The notes beneath the pieces are model-generated. The model did not search any database, was not told the DNA's origin, and saw only the letters and a program-made list of their open reading frames with translations. A stretch of 18,104 bases of DNA from an uncultured Oscillospiraceae bacterium (GTDB lineage Bacteria > Bacillota_A > Clostridia > Oscillospirales > Oscillospiraceae). The stretch lies in contig CALXGD010000145.1 in NCBI GenBank assembly GCA_944387745.1, positions 1 through 18,104 of the forward strand. Reading direction: 5' to 3'. The position numbers and the translations under genes were made by a program. Positions 6,985 to 13,289 of this stretch are shown one piece after another. The number at the start of each line of letters is the position of its first letter. The stretch's first letter is position 1.

Positions 6985-8370
6985 TTACTTTTTGGGCAGG
7001 GACAGGGGCTTGATCTCCTTCCGGTACACCCGGAACAGGAACAACGTACTCAGTGCGAGGGAAAACAGCTCTGCAATGGGGAAGGCCCACCAAACTACGC
7101 CCAGGTTGCCAGAGAGGGACAGCAGGAAGCCCACAGGGAGCAGAACTACCAGCTGCCGCACCACAGAGACTGTGAGGGACAACACCCCGTGGCCCAGGGC
7201 CTGGAACACGGAGGAACACACGATGGCGTAGCCGGCAAAGAGGAAGCTCAGAGAGATGGTCCGCAGGGCGGGCACACCGATGGCGATCATATCACCGGTG
7301 CTGTTCTCCGACTGGAACAGGGCCAGCAGCACGTGGGGGATCACCTGGAAAATAACAAGCCCTACCAGCATGATGCTCACTGCGTAGGTTACGCTGAGCT
7401 TGATGGTTTTTATGATCCGGTCTGAGCGGCGGGCCCCGTAATTATAGGCCACAATGGGCACCATGCCGTTGTTCAGCCCAAAGACCGGCATAAAGATGAA
7501 GGACTGCAGCTTGAAGTATACGCCAAAGACCGCTGTGGCGGTGGTGGTAAAGGCGATGAGGATCTTGTTCATGCCGAACACCATCACCGAGCCGATGGAG
7601 GACATGATGATGGAGGGCACGCCCACGCTGTAGATGCGGCCAATGATCCGGGGGTCCGGGCGGAACTCCCGGAAGCGGAACTGGATATCGTGGTTCCGGG
7701 TGAGGTTGAAGAAAATGGCCAGACATGCGGCCAGGATCTGTCCCAGCACCGTGGCCAGGGCAGCTCCCGCCACCTCCATGCGGGGAAACCCAAAGAGCCC
7801 AAAGATAAGGATGGGGTCCATGATGATATTGATAATCGCGCCCACCGCCTGAGTAAACATGGTGTAAATGGTGCGGCCTGTGGCCTGGAGCACCCGCTCA
7901 AAGGCGATTTGGACAAAGACCCCCACCGACAGGCCGCAGACAATGGTCATGTAGTCGGTTCCATATTCCACAATGGCCTGCTGGCTGGTCTGTACCTGGA
8001 AGAACAGCCGGGAACAGGTCAGGCCGATAACCATGAACACCAGGCAGCTGACCACTGCCAAAAACAGGCCGTTCATGGCGGCGGCGTTGGCCCGGCGCTG
8101 GCGCTTCTCCCCCAGGCTCTTAGACAACAGGGCGTTGATACCCACGCCAGTGCCCACCGCCACTGAGATCATCAAATTCTGAATGGGAAAGGCCAGAGAC
8201 ACGGCATTCAGTGCGTCCTCGCTGATCTGGGCCACAAAATAGCTGTCCACCACATTGTACAGGGCCTGTACCAGCATGGACACCATCATGGGAATGGACA
8301 TGCTCAGAAGCAGTTTGTTTTCCGGCATGGTGCCCATCTTATTCTCTGCGGGCACTTGACGTTCACTCAC
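6985..8370 (-). CDS. MATE family efflux transporter (NorM/MepA type)
   Basis: A 461-residue, 12-helix inner-membrane multidrug/toxin exporter driven by a Na+ or H+ gradient. The N-terminal segment PENKLLLSMSIPMMVSMLVQALYNVVDSYFVAQ, the ERVLQATGRT motif near the end of the first bundle, FGLNNGMVPIVAYNYGAR at the start of the second bundle and SSVFQALGHG near the end are typical of clostridial MATE proteins. Length is normal for the family. The start is a GTG at 8370, with GGGAGG 8 bases upstream; no better ATG lies nearby. The gene lies between the tRNA-Leu unit (with its own terminator) and the convergent hemolysin III-type gene, so it is probably transcribed alone. The substrate cannot be predicted. 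Confidence 0.93.
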   Translation of the reverse strand: MSERQVPAENKMGTMPENKLLLSMSIPMMVSMLVQALYNVVDSYFVAQISEDALNAVSLAFPIQNLMISVAVGTGVGINALLSKSLGEKRQRRANAAAMNGLFLAVVSCLVFMVIGLTCSRLFFQVQTSQQAIVEYGTDYMTIVCGLSVGVFVQIAFERVLQATGRTIYTMFTQAVGAIINIIMDPILIFGLFGFPRMEVAGAALATVLGQILAACLAIFFNLTRNHDIQFRFREFRPDPRIIGRIYSVGVPSIIMSSIGSVMVFGMNKILIAFTTTATAVFGVYFKLQSFIFMPVFGLNNGMVPIVAYNYGARRSDRIIKTIKLSVTYAVSIMLVGLVIFQVIPHVLLALFQSENSTGDMIAIGVPALRTISLSFLFAGYAIVCSSVFQALGHGVLSLTVSVVRQLVVLLPVGFLLSLSGNLGVVWWAFPIAELFSLALSTLFLFRVYRKEIKPLSLPKK

Positions 8371-8441
8371 AAAAATAACCTCCCTCTCCCACGGAACTGG
8401 CCGATTTCAATTTTTCTCCAGCCGGCAGGAAATTCCATAAG

Positions 8442-8469
8442 AAAAGGACATCCCAAAGGATGTCCTTTT
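8442..8469 (-). terminator. Terminator of the tRNA-Leu transcript
   Basis: A perfect 12-bp stem (8442-8453 with 8458-8469, CAAA loop on the + strand) whose outer pairs are A-T on both sides, so it works as an intrinsic terminator in either direction. It begins 4 bases after the tRNA CCA end and separates the tRNA from the MATE gene. Confidence 0.85.
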
Positions 8470-8473
8470 GTCT

Positions 8474-8560
8474 TGGTGCGCGAGGCGGGAGTCGAACCCG
8501 CACGCCCTTGCGAGCACTGGCACCTGAAGCCAGCGAGTCTACCAATTCCACCACTCGCGC
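8474..8560 (-). tRNA. tRNA-Leu (anticodon CAG)
   Basis: On the minus strand the acceptor GCGCGAG (8560-8554) pairs with CTCGCGC (8484-8478), followed by discriminator A and an encoded CCA (8476-8474). The anticodon stem CTGGC/GCCAG encloses the loop TTCAGGT, giving anticodon CAG, which reads CUG, a very common codon in these GC-rich genes. A class II long variable arm (TGCTCGCAAGGGCGT) identifies a leucine tRNA, and the T arm GCGGG-TTCGACT-CCCGC is perfect. Total length is 87 nt with CCA. It is a single-tRNA unit with its own promoter and terminator. Confidence 0.97.
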
Positions 8561-8595
8561 ATCGGTAAGCTGCGCTCTTGTTCAGCGCAAGTTAT

Positions 8596-8624
8596 ATGTT
8601 ACCACATTCAAATCCATCTGTCAA
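8596..8624 (-). promoter_or_regulatory. Promoter of tRNA-Leu
   Basis: On the minus strand: consensus TTGACA (8624-8619), 17-bp spacer, TAACAT (8601-8596), about 36 bases before the mature tRNA 5' end. A 5' leader would be removed by RNase P. Confidence 0.75.
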
Positions 8625-8795
8625 GTATTTTTCTGCAAGAAGTTTCCTGAGCAGGAAATCAGGTCCCCGCCCCGCTCGGAAGGGACAGAATCTTAAACTT
8701 TACAGGAGAATAATTTATAAAAATCTTAATTTTCTCTTCAGCCGCCCTTATTTTTCCTTTGATATGCTTATGTCAACACAAAGGAGGGACCTGAC

Positions 8796-9338
8796 ATGTC
8801 CGAAGAAAAGACCGTCTACATTCTGCTGACCCGGTCCGGCACCTGGTTCTCCAGGCTGATCCATCTGGTCACAGACGACTGCTATACCCATGCCTCCCTG
8901 GGACTGGATGGGCCCGCCGGCCCGTTCTACAGCTTTGCCCGCCGGTACAAGCACTTCGCCCTGCCCGCCGGACTGGTACAAGAGCGCGTCCCCGCCGTCC
9001 ACAATGGACGGCAGACCCCCTGCTGTCTGTACGCACTGAAGGTTCCCCACCCCACCTACCTTCGTCTGCGCCGCCGTCTACAGAAAATGTACGCCCATAG
9101 GGAGGAATATCACTACAATCTCCTGGGGATCGTTTCCTGTCTCTTTCACCGCCCCCTGTCTCGAAAGCGCCACTACTTCTGTTCTCAGTTCGCCGCCAAC
9201 CTCCTGGAACAGTGCGGCGCTGTGGAGCTGGAAAAGTCCCCCGGCCTGACCCGTCCGTCGGATTTCTGCCGGCTCCCCTGCTTGCAGACCGTCTATCACG
9301 GCGAACTGGGCCGCCTGCGGGCCGCTGTCCCGGCATAG
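8796..9338 (+). CDS. Papain-like cysteine hydrolase, permuted NlpC/P60 (YiiX-like) type, hypothetical
   Basis: A 180-residue protein without signal peptide or membrane segments. The order of its likely catalytic residues, His32 in YTHASLGL first and Cys129 in YFCSQFAA later, is that of circularly permuted NlpC/P60 (YiiX/YebB, LRAT-like) enzymes. The segment YHYNLLGI at 105-112 also fits that fold. Members of this fold hydrolyse amide or thioester bonds in lipids, peptides or peptidoglycan; the substrate here is unknown. AAGGAGGG lies 7-8 bases upstream of the ATG at 8796. The stop is TAG. Upstream DNA (about 8690-8790) is AT-rich; a weak TTAAAC-N17-TATAAA pair at 8693-8721 is the only promoter candidate. 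The gene converges with hpf. Fold assignment is moderately sure; biological role is unassigned. Confidence 0.82.
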   Translation: MSEEKTVYILLTRSGTWFSRLIHLVTDDCYTHASLGLDGPAGPFYSFARRYKHFALPAGLVQERVPAVHNGRQTPCCLYALKVPHPTYLRLRRRLQKMYAHREEYHYNLLGIVSCLFHRPLSRKRHYFCSQFAANLLEQCGAVELEKSPGLTRPSDFCRLPCLQTVYHGELGRLRAAVPA

Positions 9339-9364
9339 GCGCAGACTTTCTCTCCGCGCCTCAT

Positions 9365-9403
9365 AAAAAACAGGGGCGGGCAGCTAGCCGCTGCCCGCCC
9401 CTG
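9365..9403 (-). terminator. Strong terminator of hpf
   Basis: A 14-bp perfect GC-rich stem (9371-9384 with 9390-9403). On the minus strand it is followed by T6 (plus-strand A's 9365-9370) and starts 11 bases after the hpf stop. It can also slow the convergent + strand transcript. Confidence 0.92.
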
Positions 9404-9414
9404 AATCCAGGCGG

Positions 9415-9966
9415 TTAAATCGCGTCCTCAATGATGCCATAGTCTCCGTCATTGCGGCGATACACCACGGAGAAGGCCCCTCCCGCATCCTCATTCTTAA
9501 AGGCGAAAAAGCTGTGCCCCAGCAGATTCATCTGCAAAATGGCCTCGTCCCGGGTCATGGGCTTGATGGGGAAGGTCTTGGTGCGGACCACCTTGTACTC
9601 CCCCTCCTCCGGCTCGTCAGGCACCAGGGAGGAGATCTCCGCAGAGGCCTCCACCGTGCGCTCGAAGGCGCCCTTGCGCAGGCGCTTCTCCAGGCGGGTC
9701 TTGTTCTTGCGGATCTGCCGCTCCAGGGAGGCGACGGCGGCGTCGATGGAGGCGTGCATATCGGAGGTGCTCTCAGACACCCGAAAAATGGTGCCGCTGG
9801 ACCGGATGGTGACCTCCACCTGATTCCGGTCCTTCTCAATGCTGAACGTCACTGAGGCCGTGGCATCCTCCTTAAAGAAACGGTCTAACTTCCCCACTTT
9901 TTTCTCCGCATAGTTGTGGATGTAGTTGGGTACGTTTACCTTTTTGTCTGTAAATACAAACTTCAT
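9415..9966 (-). CDS. hpf: Ribosome hibernation promoting factor, long form
   Basis: A 183-residue long HPF (YvyD/YfiA type). The N-terminal S30AE domain (about 1-100: MKFVFTDKKVNVPNYIHNYA, then EVTIRSSGTIFRVSESTSDMHASIDAA and the basic helix RQIRKNKTRLEKR) sits in the mRNA/tRNA channel of the 30S subunit. A linker (about 105-125) leads to the C-terminal dimerisation domain (VVRTKTFPIKPMTRDEAILQMNLLGHSFFAF..., about 126-183), which joins two 70S ribosomes into an inactive 100S particle in stationary phase. The ATG at 9966 has AAAGGAG upstream. It has its own extended -10 promoter, a structured leader and a strong terminator. Both domains are complete. Confidence 0.96.
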   Translation of the reverse strand: MKFVFTDKKVNVPNYIHNYAEKKVGKLDRFFKEDATASVTFSIEKDRNQVEVTIRSSGTIFRVSESTSDMHASIDAAVASLERQIRKNKTRLEKRLRKGAFERTVEASAEISSLVPDEPEEGEYKVVRTKTFPIKPMTRDEAILQMNLLGHSFFAFKNEDAGGAFSVVYRRNDGDYGIIEDAI

Positions 9967-9983
9967 ACTTGTCCGCTCCTTTC

Positions 9984-10032
9984 ACCCCACAGGGGTATGA
10001 GTGGGAGGAGACCCCCTCCGGCGAAGGAGAGG
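9984..10032 (-). other. Structured 5' leader of hpf mRNA
   Basis: Two hairpins occupy the leader. ACCCC (9984-9988) pairs with GGGGT (9992-9996) immediately upstream of the AAAGGAG ribosome binding site. CCCCTCC (10013-10019) pairs with GGAGAGG (10026-10032) over a 6-base loop. They could affect ribosome access or mRNA stability; no known riboswitch class is recognised. Confidence 0.4.
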
Positions 10033-10050
10033 CCTCCCTCCGATGGTTTT

Positions 10051-10078
10051 ATTATACCACAGAAGCAGAAAATTTCCA
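10051..10078 (-). promoter_or_regulatory. Extended -10 sigma-A promoter of hpf
   Basis: On the minus strand: TGGAAA (10078-10073), 16-bp spacer ending in TGG, perfect TATAAT (10056-10051), an extended -10 (TGn) arrangement that offsets the weak -35. The leader would be about 77 nt. Confidence 0.7.
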
Positions 10079-10119
10079 CTATTTTTTGTGAAAGTTTTCT
10101 GAACACTTCCCACCACACC

Positions 10120-11286
10120 TCACAGCCGGTTGAGGACCACCCTCCCGTCCATGACTACCAGCTTCACGCGGCTAAGCCAGTTGAGGGGATGGGCGCTGGT
10201 GACGGTGAGGTCGGCGTCCTTTCCCGGGGCCAGGGAGCCCACCCGGTCCGCCACACCCGCCAGCTCCGCTCCCCGAATGGTGATGCAGGCCAGGGCGCTT
10301 TCCGGGTCCATGCCTCCCCGGATGGCCATGGCGGCACACAGCGGCAGGTACTGGATGGGGGTCTCCGGGTGGTCAGTGCAGACCGCCACTTTTATCCCAA
10401 AGCGCTGCAAAATGGCCGGGGTCTCCAGGGACTGATGGACCAGCTCCGGCTTAGACCGGTCGGTGAGGCAGGGGCCGGTGATCACCCCCGCCCCCTCCCG
10501 GGCCAGCAGATCGGGGATCAGATGTCCCTCCGTGCCGTGGACGATCACATATTTCAAGTGGAACTCTCTACAGATGCGGATGGCGGTGGCGATGTCGTCC
10601 GCCCGGTGGGCGTGGATGTGGACGGGCAGCTCCCCCCGAACCACGGGGAGCAGGGCCTCCAGCTTGGCGTCATAGTCGGGCTTGTCCTCCTCCTCGTCCT
10701 CCGCCGCCCGCTTCAGCTTCTCGTCATACTCCAGGGCCTTGGCCAAATTCTCCCGGATGATGGCGGCAGTGGCCATACGGGTGGTGGGAGTCTCATGGCG
10801 CTCATGGTAGGTCAGCTTGGGGTTCTCCCCTAGGGCCAGCTTCATGGCCGCCGGGGCCTTCAGCACCATGTCGTCCACCCAGCGCCCATTGGTTTTCAGC
10901 ACTGCCATCTGTCCGCTGATGGGGTTGGCGCTCCCCGGTCCGGTGAGGACGGTGGTCACCCCCGCCTCCCGAGCCTCCTGAAAGGCCCGGTCCAGGGGGT
11001 TGACGGCGTCCACCGCCCGCAGCTGGGGGGTGCAGGGGTCAGTGGCCTCGTTGCCGTCGTCTCCCTCAATGCCCAGCCCGTCCCCAAACATTCCTAAATG
11101 ACAGTGGGCATCCACAAAGCCGGGCTGGATGTGCCCCTCCTGGGCATCAAATACTTCTCCCTCCCAGGTCTGAGGACACTGTTCCATGGGTCCAAAGGCG
11201 GCGATCTTGTCCCCCCGGATCTCCACAAAGCCCCCGGGAATGGTCAATCCCTCCATGGTATGAACTGTACCGTTGATAATCAGCAT
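10120..11286 (-). CDS. Amidohydrolase family protein (imidazolonepropionase-like subgroup)
   Basis: A 388-residue metal-dependent hydrolase of the amidohydrolase superfamily, near the HutI-like COG1228 group, expected in the cytosol. The N-terminal beta-sandwich strand MLIINGTVHTMEG leads to the metal motif GFVDAHCHLG (His61, His63). Later ligands are in HIHAHRADD (His225/227), IVHGTEGH (His250) and the active-site Asp305 in VCTDHPETP; GSLAPGKDADLTV near 350-362 is the usual C-terminal signature. An acidic, lysine-rich insertion lies at about 190-210. The frame is open to 11460, but the ATG at 11286 gives the canonical N-terminus and has AAAGGA 8 bases upstream. No histidine-utilisation genes are nearby, so hutI is not claimed. 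Family sure, substrate unknown. Confidence 0.9.
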   Translation of the reverse strand: MLIINGTVHTMEGLTIPGGFVEIRGDKIAAFGPMEQCPQTWEGEVFDAQEGHIQPGFVDAHCHLGMFGDGLGIEGDDGNEATDPCTPQLRAVDAVNPLDRAFQEAREAGVTTVLTGPGSANPISGQMAVLKTNGRWVDDMVLKAPAAMKLALGENPKLTYHERHETPTTRMATAAIIRENLAKALEYDEKLKRAAEDEEEDKPDYDAKLEALLPVVRGELPVHIHAHRADDIATAIRICREFHLKYVIVHGTEGHLIPDLLAREGAGVITGPCLTDRSKPELVHQSLETPAILQRFGIKVAVCTDHPETPIQYLPLCAAMAIRGGMDPESALACITIRGAELAGVADRVGSLAPGKDADLTVTSAHPLNWLSRVKLVVMDGRVVLNRL

Positions 11287-11328
11287 AAAAAATCCTTTCC
11301 CGAGGGACCAGATTCGACGGGCCTCCCG

Positions 11329-11357
11329 TTGACATGATGGAACTTTTATTGTATTCT
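11329..11357 (+). promoter_or_regulatory. Candidate + strand promoter with no downstream protein gene
   Basis: Consensus TTGACA (11329-11334), 17-bp spacer, TATTCT (11352-11357). No + strand gene follows; an intrinsic terminator lies about 30 bases further on. It overlaps the leader and promoter region of the minus-strand amidohydrolase gene. Confidence 0.45.
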
Positions 11358-11376
11358 CTCCCTGCAGCTTAACCAA
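11348..11376 (-). promoter_or_regulatory. Candidate promoter of the amidohydrolase gene
   Basis: On the minus strand: TTGGTT (11376-11371), 17-bp spacer, TACAAT (11353-11348), about 60 bases before the ATG. Its -10 overlaps the -10 of a candidate promoter on the other strand. Confidence 0.45.
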
Positions 11377-11410
11377 TAGGCCACTGGGACGCCGGAAGGC
11401 GTCTTTTTTT
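11364..11410 (+). ncRNA. Putative small RNA, about 45 nt, between the amidohydrolase and yabR genes
   Basis: Defined only by a + strand promoter match (11329-11357), a predicted start near 11364 and an intrinsic terminator ending at 11410. No open reading frame of useful size fits inside. The region carries no gene on either strand. No known RNA family is recognised. It could be a real small RNA, a by-product of a divergent promoter, or a chance pairing of signals. Confidence 0.3.
11388..11410 (+). terminator. + strand intrinsic terminator without an upstream + strand gene
   Basis: GACGCC (11388-11393), loop GGAA, GGCGTC (11398-11403), then seven T's (11404-11410). The reverse strand lacks a T-run, so it is directional. 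The nearest upstream + strand protein gene ends at 9338 and meets the bidirectional-capable hpf terminator, so it is unlikely to belong to that gene. Confidence 0.7.
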
Positions 11411-11458
11411 ACGGGCGGGCGGCTGGGAAGTTCGTGGGCGGGAGCCCCCACACCCCGC

Positions 11459-11493
11459 AAAAAAGACGGCCGCGGAAACCTCCGCGGCCGTCT
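11459..11493 (-). terminator. Terminator of the yabP-yabQ-divIC-yabR operon
   Basis: A perfect 12-bp stem (11464-11475 with 11482-11493). On the minus strand it is followed by T6 (plus-strand A's from 11459). It begins 12 bases after the yabR stop codon. Confidence 0.92.
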
Positions 11494-11505
11494 CTGTGTA
11501 CATGC

Positions 11506-11973
11506 TTATCGGCGTCCGCCGCCGCGCCGGTTGCTGCCCTTCTTCTCCAGATAGCGCAGCTCTGAGAGCTTGCTGTCCGAGGCCTGCATAAACTGGCGCA
11601 GACGGTCCTCAAAGTCTGTCGGCTCCTTTGGCGCGGTCCGGGGAGCAAAACCAGCCGCGTGGGCTGAGCTGCCCGAGCGCGCCGCCCCCCCCTGGCGGGC
11701 ATGGGCCTCCCTTCCGCCTGCCTGACGGGGAGGCGGATCGTTGACCTTTTTGATTGACAAATTGATTCGGTTGGACTGATCAATGCCGATGACCTTAACT
11801 TTGACCTCCTGTCCCTCTTTCAGGTAGTCGGACACCTCATTGACATAGGTGTAAGCAATCTCCGAGATATGGACCAATCCGGAGCGCCCCTCCGGGAGGG
11901 ACACAAAAGCGCCAAATTTCGTGATTCCGGTCACCTTACCGTCCAAAATGGACCCAACACCAAACTCCATCAC
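11506..11973 (-). CDS. yabR: S1 RNA-binding domain protein, YabR type
   Basis: A 155-residue protein with one S1 domain at about 3-76 (VGSILDGKVTGITKFGAFVSLPEGRSGLVHISEIA ... INLSIKKV), typical of YabR/YugI (general stress protein 13) RNA-binding proteins. A low-complexity Pro/Gly/Ala linker and a short conserved-looking tail (FEDRLRQFMQASDSKLSELRYLEKK) end in an Arg/Gly-rich NRRGGGRR. Its place after divIC in the yabP-yabQ-divIC order matches yabR of Bacillus. A good AAGGAGGA lies 11 bases before GTG (11973) and 14 before the adjacent ATG (11970), so the GTG start is slightly preferred. S1 proteins of this class associate with ribosomes or mRNA; the precise role is unknown. Confidence 0.9.
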   Translation of the reverse strand: MMEFGVGSILDGKVTGITKFGAFVSLPEGRSGLVHISEIAYTYVNEVSDYLKEGQEVKVKVIGIDQSNRINLSIKKVNDPPPRQAGGREAHARQGGAARSGSSAHAAGFAPRTAPKEPTDFEDRLRQFMQASDSKLSELRYLEKKGSNRRGGGRR

Positions 11974-12030
11974 TGACTGAAATATCCTCCTTGTAAATTT
12001 CCCCCTGAATCCGCACCCCGCACTGGCGCG

Positions 12031-12052
12031 GCCGGAGCCCCGCAGCTCCGGC
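12031..12052 (-). other. Intercistronic hairpin between divIC and yabR
   Basis: GCCGGAGC (12031-12038) pairs perfectly with GCTCCGGC (12045-12052) over a 6-base loop. No T-run follows on either strand, so it is not a terminator; it may be an mRNA processing or stabilising element. Confidence 0.4.
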
Positions 12053-12059
12053 AGAGCTG

Positions 12060-12335
12060 TCAGCCGGCTACGTCGATATACAGGGTCTCTCCCTGCTTGA
12101 CATAGCCCTTCTCCCGGGCCACCCGCTCCAGGGTCTCAGGATCGTCGCTGCTTTCGATGGCGTCTGACAACTGTTGGTTGGACAGTCTCTGCTGCTCCAC
12201 CTGATACTCCAGCAGCTCCTTTTCCCCCTGGACGGACTGGATCTGCCCCCGCAGATCCAAAAGGGAGGTGGCCAAATACACCAGCAGCACGACAATGACC
12301 AGCTTGGTCAGCAGACCTGCCCGCTTGAGCCGCAT
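12060..12335 (-). CDS. divIC: Septum formation initiator family protein DivIC (FtsB-like)
   Basis: A 91-residue bitopic membrane protein: short basic cytosolic tail (MRLKRAG), one transmembrane helix at about 9-26, then an extracytoplasmic coiled coil at about 27-62 (RGQIQSVQGEKELLEYQVEQQRLSNQQLSDAI) and the conserved ending ETLERVAREKGYVKQGETLYI. DivIC forms a complex with FtsL and DivIB that bridges the divisome and septal cell-wall synthases. The frame is open to 12380, but the ATG at 12335 gives the family-like N-terminus and has GAGGTGAGG just upstream. Its position between yabQ and yabR is the Bacillus order. The start lies deep inside the open frame of yabQ, see that entry. Confidence 0.9.
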   Translation of the reverse strand: MRLKRAGLLTKLVIVVLLVYLATSLLDLRGQIQSVQGEKELLEYQVEQQRLSNQQLSDAIESSDDPETLERVAREKGYVKQGETLYIDVAG

Positions 12336-12828
12336 TTGCCTCACCTCTCCCCTCCCGGTCCGCCCGCCGGCGGGCCGCAAACTCCATTTCCCGAGTTATC
12401 TGATTTATTCTATACCATTTTCTCACAGAAAGGAAGATATTTTTTGCAAGTTTTTTGATTTTTTTCTGTGCCCGATTTAGTGCAATCAACGGGAGAAGAA
12501 AAATCCTCAGCACAGCCTCTGTCAGATCTGCCAGGCGGTAGCCCAGCCGCAGCAGCCAGCGGCTCAGCAGCCAGAAATACAGGGCGCCTCCCAGGAACAA
12601 AAAGAGCACCCCATACAGGCGCACCGGTCCTCCCCAGGCCCACTGGGACCAGAGGAACAAGGTCGCTGTCAGCACCAGCCAGAAGCTCAGATCCAATATC
12701 GGACCCAGCAGGGGGAGCCGCACCCGCACCCGCAGGATTCGAAACAGGTCATACAGCACCCCGGCTGCCAACCCCAGCAGCACGGCCTGTCCCAGCGCCG
12801 CCCCCTGGGCGGCCACATCCACCGTCAT
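12136..12828 (-). CDS. yabQ: Spore cortex protein YabQ
   Basis: The N-terminal ~130 residues are a clear YabQ: GQAVLLGLAAGVLYDLFRILR (13-33), then hydrophobic segments at about 40-60 and 68-90 and the helix following LADLTEAVLRIFLLPL. YabQ is a mother-cell membrane protein needed for spore cortex formation. The ATG at 12828 overlaps the yabP stop as ATGA, so translation is probably coupled. The odd part is the 3' end. The frame is open for 230 codons and runs about 200 bp into divIC in another frame. Residues past about 164 are an Ala/Gly/Arg-rich string that looks like off-frame translation, so the natural stop was probably lost by a small indel or never existed. A TGA in another frame lies just before the divIC ATG. 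The gene is confident; the true end is not. Confidence 0.85.
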   Translation of the reverse strand: MTVDVAAQGAALGQAVLLGLAAGVLYDLFRILRVRVRLPLLGPILDLSFWLVLTATLFLWSQWAWGGPVRLYGVLFLFLGGALYFWLLSRWLLRLGYRLADLTEAVLRIFLLPLIALNRAQKKIKKLAKNIFLSVRKWYRINQITREMEFAARRRADREGRGEANAAQAGRSADQAGHCRAAGVFGHLPFGSAGADPVRPGGKGAAGVSGGAAETVQPTVVRRHRKQRRS

Positions 12829-13115
12829 CCCCCAAGCAGGCGGGACAGCAGCCCGCCCCTCCCACGCCGGTCATCCTCATAGGAGAGGGAGTCCACGCTC
12901 CCCTCCACCTTCAGGTCCCCGCCGTCCAGAGACAGCTTTTCAATGTGCAGATCTTCCCCCCGCACCACCAGGGTTCCCTTCACAGTGGACATTATTATGG
13001 TGGTCTCATCAAAGCTCTCCACCTCCTCCACTCCGGAGACGGTGAGCTGCTCCCGTCCCTCCAGGAGGATATGGTGGGCCGCCTCCGCCGGCAGGCGGCT
13101 GTCCTCATATGCCAT
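12825..13115 (-). CDS. yabP: Sporulation protein YabP
   Basis: A 96-residue YabP/YqfC family protein: HHILLEGREQLTVSGVEEVESFDETTIIMSTVKGTLVVRGEDLHIEKLSLDGGDLKVEGSVDSLSYED is the characteristic core, made of beta-strands, with a glycine-rich tail. YabP works in the mother cell with YabQ during spore cortex/coat assembly. A GTG at 13124 is also in frame, but AAAGGAG abuts it directly; the ATG at 13115 has the correct 8-base spacing and is chosen. Its stop overlaps the yabQ start (ATGA). A very good sigma-E promoter match lies about 110 bases upstream, which fits early mother-cell expression. In Bacillus yabO (rqcP) lies just before yabP; here an acyltransferase gene is found instead. Confidence 0.93.
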   Translation of the reverse strand: MAYEDSRLPAEAAHHILLEGREQLTVSGVEEVESFDETTIIMSTVKGTLVVRGEDLHIEKLSLDGGDLKVEGSVDSLSYEDDRRGRGGLLSRLLGG

Positions 13116-13222
13116 AGGTCCCACTCCTTTGTCCCTATCCCAATTTTCGCCTCCCCCCAGAGATGGAGAGGACGGCCGCTCTCACTTTGAACCGCAGAAC
13201 GAAATTGGGAGGTGTTTTTACC

Positions 13223-13251
13223 ATTGTATGGGACAAAGGGGCGGCGTATGC
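13223..13251 (-). promoter_or_regulatory. Sigma-E-type sporulation promoter of the yabP operon
   Basis: On the minus strand: GCATACG (13251-13245), 14-bp spacer, CATACAAT (13230-13223). The -10 is a complete match to the sigma-E consensus CATACAnT, and the -35 matches five of seven positions of GMATATT at the right distance. Sigma-E drives early mother-cell genes, as expected for yabP/yabQ. The leader of about 100 nt includes an inverted repeat, 13138-13149 with 13200-13210, around a large loop. Confidence 0.65.
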
Positions 13252-13289
13252 CTGCCCCCTTCGGCTTCTCTGCGCTCTCTCGGGGACTT

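Noticed and set aside
11287..11460. N-terminal extension of the amidohydrolase
   Set aside because: The extension crosses the promoter region and a terminator hairpin; the ATG at 11286 has a ribosome binding site and the family N-terminus.
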